A stretch of 64,000 nucleotides of DNA, from the NCBI GenBank assembly GCA_964035575.1, contig OZ037875.1:434001-498000 (forward strand), written 5' to 3'. Position 1 is the stretch's first letter; each line of letters starts with the position of its first letter. This document shows, one piece after another, positions 9,775 through 18,431 of this stretch. The translations under genes were made by a program, and so were the position numbers. Source of the DNA: Rhynchopus sp. YZ270_cl-10. Taxonomy: Eukaryota; Euglenozoa; Diplonemea; Diplonemida; Diplonemidae. Under the pieces are notes generated by a model. That model was not told the DNA's origin. It was given only the letters and a program-made list of their open reading frames with translations, and ran no database searches.

Positions 9775-10867
9775 TCACCTACGGTTGCCCTTACAGGGGG
9801 GTGAAGGAAGGTAAGTTGAAAAGGGTCCTTATTTGCATTTTTGGGCTCCGCCCGTGCAGTGGTGGGGTCAATCTCGAAAATTGGACAATTTTTTGACCAC
9901 TTAAATTTTGAGAAATATGAGTCCGGTTGCTTATACGTGGGGCCCATTTTCGGCTAAAATTTTCCTCAAAATCTGGTTTTGTAAAATTGACCCTTTACTC
10001 CCCCCCCACATCGATTTCAATACTATACCTTACTTCACCTACGGTTGCCCTTACAGGGGGGTGAAGGAAGGTAAGTTGACAAATTAAAAAGGGTCCTTAT
10101 TTGCATTTTTGGGCTCCGCCCGTGCAGTGGTGGGGTCAATCTCGAAAATTGGACAATTTTTTGACCACTTAAATTTTGAGAAATATGAGTCCGGTTGCTT
10201 ACACGTGGGGCCCATTTTCGGCTAAAATTTTCCTCAAAATCTGGTTTTGTAAAATTGACCCTTTACTCCCCCCCCACATCGATTTCAATACTATACCTTA
10301 CTTCACCTACGGTTGCCCTTACAGGGGGGTGAAAGAAGGTAAGTTGAAAAAGGGTCCTTATTTGCATTTTTGGGCTCCGCCCGTGCAGTGGTGGGGTCAA
10401 TCTCGAAAATTGGACAATTTTTTGACCACTTAAATTTTGAGAAATATGAGTCCGGTTGCTTATACGTGGGGCCCATTTTCGGCTAAAATTTTCCTCAAAA
10501 TCTGGTTTTGTAAAATTGACCCTTTACTCCCCCCCCACATCGATTTCAATACTATACCTTACTTCACCTACGGTTGCCCTTACAGGGGGGTGAAGGAAGG
10601 TAAGTTGAAAAGGGTCCTTATTTGCATTTTTGGGCTCCGCCCGTGCAGTGGTGGGGTCAATCTCGAAAATTGGACAATTTTTTGACCACTTAAATTTTGA
10701 GAAATATGAGTCCGGTTGCTTATACGTGGGGCCCATTTTCGGCTAAAATTTTCCTCAAAATCTGGTTTTGTAAAATTGACCCTTTACTCCCCCCCCACAT
10801 CGATTTCAATACTATACCTTACTTCACCTACGGTTGCCCTTACAGGGGGGTGAAGGAAGGTAAGTTG
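9766..10867 (+). repeat. 260-bp satellite array, about four units
   Basis: The sequence ACCTTACTTCACCTACGG recurs at 9767, 10027, 10295, 10556 and 10816, giving units of 260, 268, 261 and 260 bp that are nearly identical. One unit carries an 8-bp insertion after GGTAAGTTGA. Very low divergence implies recent amplification or homogenisation. Each unit includes the GTGGTGGGGTCAAT...TGGACAA module found in the other tandem-repeat elements of the window. Confidence 0.95.
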
Positions 10868-11319
10868 AAAAGTTGGGTACCGTGCGCCTGCGGCGCTACC
10901 TGTTCCCTACCCCCCCATGATGTACATATGTATATTCCACCTGATTTTGACCATGTTTGCAGGTGTTTTCCGGTGTTGGCCGGTGAAGTCACGGTAATGG
11001 GTACTGTGTACTGTGTACTGTGTACTGTGTACTGTGTACTGTGTACTGTGTACTGTGTACTGTGTACTGTGTACTGGCTGTCCGAAAGACCTGAAAATGA
11101 CCCTTGTTTACGAGTCTGGGTTCATATTTTGTGAAAATTTAAGTCACCAAAATTTTGTCCATTTTTCCGTATATCCCCCACCACAGCCCGGGATTTTCTC
11201 GGAAATGTAACATGACCCTGATTTTTCTGCCCCCCTTCACATACTTCCTGTAGGTACATTTTTTTGGACCCGATATCCATTTTTTCGGGAAATTTCCGAA
11301 AAGTTAGCGCGCGCCCTGG
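10868..11319 (+). repeat. Right part of the TIR element with short 7-bp minisatellite
   Basis: Matches 25082-25951 and 25952-26062 on the opposite strand. The 7-bp unit TGTGTAC is repeated roughly 11-12 times between about 11000 and 11073, against about 89 copies in the other element. The flanks on both sides of the minisatellite are nearly identical in the two elements apart from a 9-bp difference near 10960. Confidence 0.9.
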
Positions 11320-11325
11320 TTCGTG

Positions 11326-11655
11326 CGCTTCTTCGCGCTTTCCTCCAAAAAATAAAGAGACTGTATCGTCTCATAACGTCCAAAAAAAAAATTGAAGAAT
11401 TTTGTCACTAATTGTATTGGTGGTGACCTTTTTTTTTGTAGTATCGTCAATCACCTCTCTGAGGGGTTCTGTACAACAAAGTCGCCCCCGAAGGGCTAAT
11501 GATTTTCAAAGGTTTGCAGACCATTCATCTCCTCAACCCAATGAAATTCCCTTTTTACGACAGATTTTTTTTTTTTGCTTTGTTTTTTCCCAATACAAAT
11601 TATTGGAATAATTGGCACCCTTTTTTTACAAAACACTTCTTTTTAATCACACCGT
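11326..11655. other. Spacer with one hairpin repeat
   Basis: AT-rich. It contains a copy of the TCGTCAATCACC...GGGGTTCTGTACA repeat at about 11440-11500 (other copies at about 19005, 47685 and 52410). No gene is seen. Confidence 0.6.
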
Positions 11656-13506
11656 CTAACTCTGCTCTGTGGGAACTGTTGGTTCACTTTGGGTGTTATG
11701 CAGCCCGCACGCAGAAAGCCTTGCTGCATAACTGAGTTTAGTGTACATGCGGGCCATATCTGCTGCTAGGGTGCTGTACTGCGCGAACATCTGTGCAGCG
11801 CGGGGCTGGTTGTCGGCGTACCAGGTGAGGAATGCATCACGCTCCTCTGCGTCCTCTTCTGACAGACGGGAGAAGGCGGACACTGTAAGGTCCACCTCAT
11901 CGAGGTACTGACTTAACGCCTCTCGCTCCACAGAGAGGATGCGGTTCAGAATCATATGATATCCACGACTCTGTCGAGAGAAGAGCTGTGCATCCTGCAG
12001 AAGCTCGGCTGTCGTGGTACCCCATTTGTAGTTTGCAATGAGCGTATCACGTTGCTCACTTGACAGCATTTCACGCACCGCTGCGGGGGTCTCCTCAACG
12101 AGGTCCTCTTCTTCTTCTTCTGGATGTGCTTCTGGGCCTGCTTCTTCAGTCTCATCCCCTTCTTCCTGAGGGCTGTTCTCCCGCCTCTCCGCGTGAGGGT
12201 TCATCAGCATCTCACAAAGCTGCGATTTGTTCAACTTCTTCAAGGCCTCTTTCTCCCCTAACCCCTGCTCCAAAGCACGCTTTACGAGCTGCACTTTGTT
12301 TGTCCTCATCAGCGTTTTTGTATCTTTGCTTTCCGTGCTGCTTCGCGCCTTCGGAGCCGGTTTTGGCGCAGATTTTTGCAAAAAACGGTCTTCTTCTTTT
12401 CGCTTCTTTCGGAGAGATGGAGGGAGAACGGCGGGAGAAGAGGATGACGATGATACCGTACTACGGGTTCTCACTACCGGAACCGATTCATCAAAAAAAG
12501 AAAACTGACCCCCCTCCTCCTCTGGGTTCACTGCAGCCTTTGCAGCCTGGTTGGGTAGCCTCCCCTCCTCTGTGTCCAGCCGTCGCTTCTTCAGTGGGGG
12601 CTCTTCCGCTGCTTCATCACCCTTCTCAAATTTTGTTTTATCTATTCTCCGTAAATGCCCTACAACCGGGACTACATCGTCCTTCTTTTGCACTCTTGTC
12701 ATGCTTGATGTAGCGTGGTACTCTCCTCCATCCTTCCTGAAGATAAACAACGCATTCTTTGGTGGAACAGCTTCAAGATGATACTGCCTCTTTTCCGCGC
12801 CAAATACTGTGTTTAAAACACCAAATCGCGAAGTGTTTTGAACCTCTGCAGTAAAATTATATCCACTAGCAATATTCATCGAATGCCCTGCACGCTTTTC
12901 AAGAACAAAAGAGGACGGTCGTGAAGAGGATACTCCCTTCCGCATGCCAATGTGATCATGAGGGTTTAGTACCAGATCATCCGCGTAGTTTGCGTATTTG
13001 GTGCGGATGAGGGCCTTTTTTTTTGCAGAAAGATTCGCACATTTTGTGATAGCATTGTTAGCTGCGGCAACACAGTCGTCACTGCTGTTCCATGGATAGT
13101 CCTTTATGTACACCTGATCCAAAAAAAGCTCTGGGTTCAACCGGTATCTCCCTTCAGACGTCATCTGCCACACCTTCTTCGCAATGTTGTTATTCATAAA
13201 TTCTTTCAAAGCTTGCTTCGGGTTTGCAGTATTGATCTCTTTCAGATACTGATGAGCTGCAACTCCGGGTAAAGAACTGAGCCTCTCAATTTTAAGGTCG
13301 TTGACAGCAAGACAATGAATGATAGCGTGTCGCAGGGCGTCCTCTGGCTTGCTGAAGGTAGGCATGGTTTCAGGGGGCGGAGCAGCACTGTCGGTACCCT
13401 TTGTCTTCCCCTCCCGCTTCGGTGCGGGAACAGTCGTCACACTATTTGCCTCACATTGTGCCACCAAGCTCTTCGGAAGGTTTACTAAAAACGCTACCTT
13501 CGGCAT
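11656..13506 (-). CDS. ELL-like transcription elongation factor candidate
   Basis: 616 codons from the ATG at 13506, just downstream (in the minus direction) of a CTCTCAG acceptor-like site. The frame stays open further upstream only because it crosses a hexamer minisatellite, so that extension was discarded. Residues 45-150 resemble the winged-helix region of ELL elongation factors: LRHAIIHCLAV aligns with the human LRHALIHLLAL, and WQMTSEGRYRLN...VYIKDYPW matches the following strand-helix pattern. A basic EEPPLKKRRL nuclear signal follows near 290. Residues about 415-455 (KVQLVKRALEQGL...NKSQLCEMLMN) look SAP-like. The C-terminal 110 residues are helical, as in the occludin/ELL domain, but the match is weak. 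If correct, it acts in the nucleus on RNA polymerase II elongation. The alternative is an unrelated winged-helix nuclear protein. Confidence 0.45.
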   Translation of the reverse strand: MPKVAFLVNLPKSLVAQCEANSVTTVPAPKREGKTKGTDSAAPPPETMPTFSKPEDALRHAIIHCLAVNDLKIERLSSLPGVAAHQYLKEINTANPKQALKEFMNNNIAKKVWQMTSEGRYRLNPELFLDQVYIKDYPWNSSDDCVAAANNAITKCANLSAKKKALIRTKYANYADDLVLNPHDHIGMRKGVSSSRPSSFVLEKRAGHSMNIASGYNFTAEVQNTSRFGVLNTVFGAEKRQYHLEAVPPKNALFIFRKDGGEYHATSSMTRVQKKDDVVPVVGHLRRIDKTKFEKGDEAAEEPPLKKRRLDTEEGRLPNQAAKAAVNPEEEGGQFSFFDESVPVVRTRSTVSSSSSSPAVLPPSLRKKRKEEDRFLQKSAPKPAPKARSSTESKDTKTLMRTNKVQLVKRALEQGLGEKEALKKLNKSQLCEMLMNPHAERRENSPQEEGDETEEAGPEAHPEEEEEDLVEETPAAVREMLSSEQRDTLIANYKWGTTTAELLQDAQLFSRQSRGYHMILNRILSVEREALSQYLDEVDLTVSAFSRLSEEDAEERDAFLTWYADNQPRAAQMFAQYSTLAADMARMYTKLSYAARLSACGLHNTQSEPTVPTEQS

Positions 13507-13539
13507 TTTATTGTTGTCCTGAGAGGTTTTGTTATAGTG

Positions 13540-14625
13540 GAAAGGGGGGGTAACCAGCCTGAGTAATAAAAAAGGGGGGTTTTCGGCCCAAAAAGCCCAG
13601 ACCCCAGACCCCCGGCCACAACCTAGTGCGTAATAAGGGGATGGGGTAGTACTGCACCCAAAACCCCGTTTTTCGGCGTTTCCGGAGGTCCACCCAGAAA
13701 GTGGTGGGGCCATTTTGAAAAAATGGACAAGTTTTTCGGTGTTTAAATTTTCACAACTTTTATTTGGTACAGTTTTACGCGTGCTTTTTCGGGGCCCATC
13801 TCGAAAAGGGTCACACGGGTATAACTCAGTAGTCCTGGTCCTGGCCCTGGCCCTGGCCCTGGCCCTGGCCCTGGCCCTGGCCCTGGCCCTGGCCCTGGCC
13901 CTGGCCCTGGCCCTGGCCCTGGCCCTGGCCCTGGCCCTGGCCCTGGCCCTGGCCCTGGCCCTGGCCCTGGCCCTGGCCCTGGCCCTGGCCCTGGCCCTGG
14001 CCCTGGCCCTGGCCCTGGCCCTGGCCCTGGCCCTGGCCCTGGCCCTGGCCCTGGCCCTGGCCCTGGCCCTGGCCCTGGCCCTGGCCCTGGCCCTGGCCCT
14101 GGCCCTGGCCCTGGCCCTGGCCCTGGCCCTGGCCCTGGCCCTGGCCCTGGCCCTGGCCCTGGCCCTGGCCCTGGCCCTGGCCCTGGCCCTGGCCGCGGCC
14201 CCGCATGCTGAAAACATGAAAGTACACGAAAACACCGGCATTTGTATTTTCGGAATCCGTTCGTTCTGTGGTGGGGTCAATTTGCTGAAATGGACAAGTT
14301 TTTGGTTTTGGTCAAAATCCATGTAGGGTAAAGAGGGCCAAGGTAAATACCACAACCCAGATTTTCTCACCCTGATGCTGAAAACATGAAAATGCCCGAA
14401 AACATCGGCATTTGCCTTTCCGGAATCCGCCCGTTCTGTGGTGGGGTATATACAGAAAAATGGACAAAATTTTAATGACTAAAATTTTCACAAAATATGA
14501 ACCCATACCCAATACAAGGGTAAATGACAAAAATTACCATAAAAACCCCCCAAAACCCAAAAGCCCAGACCCCAGACCCCAGGCCACCTTCCTTATTACG
14601 CACCCTGGGGGTAACAAAGATGAGA
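13540..14625. mobile_element. Repeat element around a hexamer minisatellite
   Basis: A 1-kb segment centred on a CCTGGC array. Outer landmarks are a direct repeat of about 33 bp (13587-13621 and 14559-14590, beginning AAAAGCCCAGACCCCAGACC) and an inverted 13-mer GTGCGTAATAAGG (13626-13638) / CCTTATTACGCAC (14592-14604). Inside, a GTGGTGGGG...TGGACAA module occurs three times (near 13705, 14270 and 14440), shared with the satellite and the 7-bp minisatellite element. No coding capacity is seen. The family is unknown. Confidence 0.55.
13833..14193 (+). repeat. CCTGGC hexamer minisatellite, about 59 copies
   Basis: An essentially perfect array of the 6-bp unit over 360 bp, interrupted only by single changes at the ends (CCTGGT, GGCCGC). 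It lies 330 bp upstream of the ELL-like gene. Being a multiple of three, it keeps all frames open and creates spurious Ala-Arg, Gly-Gln and Leu-Ala ORFs, which are not genes. Confidence 0.97.
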
Positions 14626-15250
14626 AAAAATTCAAAAAAGAGGTGCGTTTCGTTATTTCTCTCGTTTTTTTTTTTGCTTTTTTTTTGTGAAAAAGAAATT
14701 CTTTTTTTTTTGGGGTGGGTGGGTAATGGACACCCTTTTGGGGGGTTTTTTTTGTGTCAAATGAACACCTTTTTTTGCAGAACTTCAGGTTGAATAATCT
14801 AGAATGCGGAAGCATTCCTCATGTTGTAATGATGGGAGGAGGGGATATGGATAGAACAGAGAAAATAGAGGGGACAGAGAAAATGCATTTTATGGAAAAA
14901 TAAAACACACCTTTTTTTTGCACTTGACCCACCAGGAGGTGGGACAGAATAAAAAAACCAAAAAATCAAAAAACCAAACAAACCTATCTTCATAACAATG
15001 GGTCATGCTTGAGGACTGCGTGGGTCTGGGTACCTGGGTGCCTGGGTGAGAGTCCCCCTGAGTCCGCCTTTTGCGGGGCTCAAAAAAAAAAATTGACTTG
15101 AAATATAACACACCCTCTCGTGAACAGTGCACCTTGGTACAATGACCGGGTGTACCGGGGGTGCATCCCCAACCATGCAGTCCCATTTCGTGGTTTGCAT
15201 CTGATATGTGCTACCCCCGCTTCAAAAAAAACACTCCGAAAAAAATTATG
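14626..15250. other. Spacer with a full hairpin-repeat copy
   Basis: AT-rich spacer with long T runs. A well-preserved copy of the long repeat family that starts TTGACTTGAAATAT lies at 15093-15225. No gene is supported. Confidence 0.6.
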
Positions 15251-16957
15251 TTATTCCCATGCAAACATGCTGAGCTTTCTTGAGCAGGTTCCGACTACTA
15301 CTGATGGGATTGCGGCTTCTTCTCTTTGTGGGAGGGTAGCTAGACCGGTTATGGTATGTCCTGCGCTTGCAGCCATAGAGAGAGGCGTCTGCTCTGCTGT
15401 GGTCACCACGACATTGCCGTCCATTGTTGCGTGCACCACAAAGCGTCCATCTGCTGTGACTGCAATGTGATTCACCGCCGACACTGAACTGCACGGAATG
15501 GCAGTCGTCTCAGACCGTACCTCACAGTTGCCCCCCTCTGCACCCTTCTGCACCACCACCTTCAACAGCGTGACATTCCCTTCCACGTGCCCAACCGCAA
15601 CACACAGCCTGCTTCCTGCAGACGCCTTACAGCGCAACGACGCAATCTCTGTTGGCATTGAAAACCCACTCACCGATTCCACCAGACACACCGCCGCCTT
15701 CACACCCCCTTTGAATAGCGATCGCACCACCAGAACACCATCCCCACAGAGAGACACTGCGACGTTCATTTCACACAGCCTCTCCACACCCACAAAGAGA
15801 ATGGGCCCACGGTGCTCTTCGAAAGACTGCACGGTATTGTCACCGAGGCAAATCAATTTGACGGAACCATCATTTCCGCCTGAATACAGATAATCCACCT
15901 CCTCGGAAATGCAGGCCAGACATGAAACTCCCATAGTATGAACAGAGAAGGTGGTAATACATCCTTGGCTCCCCGTTGCGTCCCAGAGCTTAATGGTAGA
16001 GTCAGAAGACCCTGTTACAAACCTATCGAAGAGGGAGGAAGAGCAGAGCACGGCCCCGATGCTTCCGGTGTGGTTGTTGTCGTTCCCGAGAGGACCTGCA
16101 AGCTGCCAGCTCCGTGCAATGCGATAGTCTGCGAGAGAGCCTAAGGGGGTCTCGTTGAGGCGTCTGGAGTTGATGGTGGAGACCTTAGGAATGGAGATCA
16201 GAACGAGGGAGTGGTTGCTGGTTAACACGTAGAGGTGTCGCCGTTTGCGTCGTTCTGTAACGTAAAATGCTACAACAGTGCCATCACCACTTACCCCCTT
16301 CAACGAAACCGCGAGGGTCTCCCCACCCACCCCAGATTCCATCACAAACCCTACCCCACCGCGATATCCGGTAACAATCACATTATATTTCTTCCCGCTT
16401 CCCAAAGGAAACACAGCAACCGCTGTCACAATATGCATTCCTTCCGTTTTTTTACATTCTTGAAAACGGCGGATCGGGAGTTTCGCATGCGTTTTCTTCG
16501 GTTCTTCTCGGATAATCCTTTGCTTTCTTGGAAACCCTTTTTGGAGGATCCCCGACCACCGTGAGCAAACGCTTTGCAGTGAGGGTGCGCCACCCAAATA
16601 GGAGAAGACCCGCAGAAGGGTTGAGGCTGGGAGGTAGAAAGGCCTTGTGTCGTGGGTGAGGAGGGGGGAGGGGGAGGGGGAGAAGGAGGAGGAGGACGCG
16701 CTGTGTACTCGGGAGCTGCAGTCGCTCAGGCCGGAGCTGGAGGGGCGGGACGTTGTGGTGTCGCTGTGTGTGAGGGGGAGGCATTCGCGCTGGAGGGTGG
16801 CGTGCGAGGAAGGGTTGCTGGGGGTGCGGCGCAAAGGGTCGTTTTCGATAGTGGCGTAGTCTGTGACGCAGGTTTTGGCCCCGAGGGAGGACAGAGTTCG
16901 ATACCCAAGCGATTCCCGTAACAACACCTTCCTCATATCAATCTCCGTCACATCCAT
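15251..16957 (-). CDS. F-box and WD40-repeat protein
   Basis: 568 codons from the ATG at 16957; an upstream in-frame extension is AT-rich and was rejected. Residues 1-100 are Ser/Thr-rich. Residues 106-140 fit an F-box: YLPASTLLRVFSYL...LQSVCSRW. Residues 165-560 form a beta-propeller, with the clearest WD motifs RFVTGSSDSTIKLWD (about 312-326) and YLYSGGNDGSVKL (about 357-369). F-box/WD40 proteins are substrate receptors of SCF ubiquitin ligases: the F-box binds SKP1 and the propeller binds the target. That role is inferred from architecture. The gene is a single exon with a pyrimidine-rich leader. Confidence 0.8.
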   Translation of the reverse strand: MDVTEIDMRKVLLRESLGYRTLSSLGAKTCVTDYATIENDPLRRTPSNPSSHATLQRECLPLTHSDTTTSRPSSSGLSDCSSRVHSASSSSFSPSPSPLLTHDTRPFYLPASTLLRVFSYLGGAPSLQSVCSRWSGILQKGFPRKQRIIREEPKKTHAKLPIRRFQECKKTEGMHIVTAVAVFPLGSGKKYNVIVTGYRGGVGFVMESGVGGETLAVSLKGVSGDGTVVAFYVTERRKRRHLYVLTSNHSLVLISIPKVSTINSRRLNETPLGSLADYRIARSWQLAGPLGNDNNHTGSIGAVLCSSSLFDRFVTGSSDSTIKLWDATGSQGCITTFSVHTMGVSCLACISEEVDYLYSGGNDGSVKLICLGDNTVQSFEEHRGPILFVGVERLCEMNVAVSLCGDGVLVVRSLFKGGVKAAVCLVESVSGFSMPTEIASLRCKASAGSRLCVAVGHVEGNVTLLKVVVQKGAEGGNCEVRSETTAIPCSSVSAVNHIAVTADGRFVVHATMDGNVVVTTAEQTPLSMAASAGHTITGLATLPQREEAAIPSVVVGTCSRKLSMFAWE

Positions 16958-17486
16958 TTTCCGGAAAAGGGGGGAGGGGGGTGGGGGAGCAGAGATGTGT
17001 GTGTTTTGTGTTTTATTTGAAGAATAATCTGGAGGTGGAGGGAAGTGGTATTTGAGGGGGAGAGAGTTTTTTTTTTTTGGATTTCTGGATGAGTAACAAG
17101 TAAAAATAATAAAAGATGAATGACTGGTACTGTACATAGACATACACGCAAAAAGAACACTTCTTCTTTCGCTTGGAAAAGCGATGAGAACCAAAACAAG
17201 AAAAGAGAAAATGTTCATGATATTGACCGCAGGCAACTCCAACTGACTCACATACGATGCTAGACCCGGATGCAAGCATTAAGCACCCCTGCGACCAACA
17301 ACACAACATGAAAAATGGCAAATGCGACAAAAAAAGATTGCAAGATGAATAAGCCTCACACACATACACACATCTTCAAAAAAAAAACCCCTACGGGAAA
17401 AAAGACTTCTTGACTAAGAAATCCCCGACTATCCACCTTTTTTTGATGATCGAACTGCGCTTTTTACGAGCATTTTTCCCCTTTTT

Positions 17487-18431
17487 TCACCACAACGTGG
17501 TACCCGAATGGTCTCTTCTAATCTTGACGTTCCCTGCTGTGACGAGACGTTTGAAACCTTTTGGAGTGAACCCCTTTGTGAGTGGCGCATTCATGAAGTA
17601 TTCGTGCAGGCGTTCGGAGGGGACGTTGCGTGCTGCGTAGCGCTTTAGAATTTGCGCGGAGATGTCTTTGGCGTCAGGCTTCTTGGTTATTTGCTTGCGA
17701 GGGGGGCGCGTGGAGAGACGTGCTGCAGATTCACGCACCTCTGCTTGCGTCATGACTGCTATCTTCTGCTTTGGTGGATCTTCTGGTTTCCTGCCTACCC
17801 GCTTTGATTCAGTAGGGACGCTTAAGATGTGACTCAAAATCGCGGCATCTGTTGCAGTCACCCGCCCGCTCGGTCGTTTCTCCATAGGAGGGGCCGGAGT
17901 GAACTGTGTCTGTTGTGGAATGCGCATTCGCCTAATCTTCGCCGCATCCCTCTCTAACGCACCCTCCCGCATCGCCCTCCCAGTTGCGTCTGCAGTGCCA
18001 AAAAGCGCGGTGAAGGGGAGGTTCTTTTTGTTGAGGTGGTAAGTAAACGATTTGCCTTTGGTATCAGGTTCGACAGCACCAAAGAAGCCGGTGGGTGGTA
18101 GGTAGGTCCCATTGACGGTGTTTGCAAGGATAGTGTCCACCGTTTGTTCTTGCCGTGGGGGTGTGCGGACAACGAAGTTTGCAAACACAGAGCGGACGGC
18201 GGCGTGCAGTGTGGGGTCCTGTGAGGGGAGGAAGAGGTGGGTCCGGTGTGTCTGTGTCCCGCAGCTGTAGCAGAACAGCCAGTGCGGGGCGAGGGTTGCA
18301 CAGCACTTAAGACACGCCTTTTCCCTCCCAGAGTCAAGCTTTTCTGCAAGACGCACTCCACACTCACCACAAAACCTCTCGCCCACCCTGCCACACACAC
18401 CACAAGAAGGGCATGTGCCCCCCCACTTCAT
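17487..18431 (-). CDS. Double zinc-ribbon N-terminal protein, unknown function
   Basis: 314 codons ending in TGA. The first 65 residues hold two zinc ribbons: CPSCGVCG...FCGECG and ACLKCC...LFCYSCG. The rest is basic and low in recognisable structure, with FTYHLNKKNLPFTALFG in the middle and a Lys/Arg-rich C terminus (LTKGFTPKGFKRLVTAG near the end). The zinc ribbons suggest nucleic-acid or protein binding. I do not recognise the remainder. The next gene downstream (F-box/WD40) starts about 530 bp away, so they are separate units on the same strand. Confidence 0.75.
   Translation of the reverse strand: MKWGGTCPSCGVCGRVGERFCGECGVRLAEKLDSGREKACLKCCATLAPHWLFCYSCGTQTHRTHLFLPSQDPTLHAAVRSVFANFVVRTPPRQEQTVDTILANTVNGTYLPPTGFFGAVEPDTKGKSFTYHLNKKNLPFTALFGTADATGRAMREGALERDAAKIRRMRIPQQTQFTPAPPMEKRPSGRVTATDAAILSHILSVPTESKRVGRKPEDPPKQKIAVMTQAEVRESAARLSTRPPRKQITKKPDAKDISAQILKRYAARNVPSERLHEYFMNAPLTKGFTPKGFKRLVTAGNVKIRRDHSGTTLW

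Larger units (their letters stand above)
2415..11319. mobile_element. 8.9-kb composite TIR element with 6-bp target duplication
   Basis: Both ends carry the perfect 16-bp inverted repeat CCAGGGCGCGCGCTAA (2415-2430 and 11304-11319). The flanks are the exact direct duplication TTCGTG (2409-2414 and 11320-11325), the signature of transposition. A related 1.2-kb element at 25082-26291 in the opposite orientation matches only the outer parts (2415 to about 2638 and about 10868-11319). The middle 8.2 kb is therefore extra cargo: a 440-bp inverted-repeat element, a 260-bp satellite array and a Penelope-like retroelement. No DDE transposase is visible, so the element is probably mobilised in trans. 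The superfamily is not assignable from a 6-bp duplication and short TIRs alone. Confidence 0.85.

Noticed and set aside
13507-14370. N-terminal extension of the ELL-like frame through an Ala-Arg repeat
   Set aside because: It is only the hexamer minisatellite read in frame. A good start at 13506 follows an acceptor-like site.
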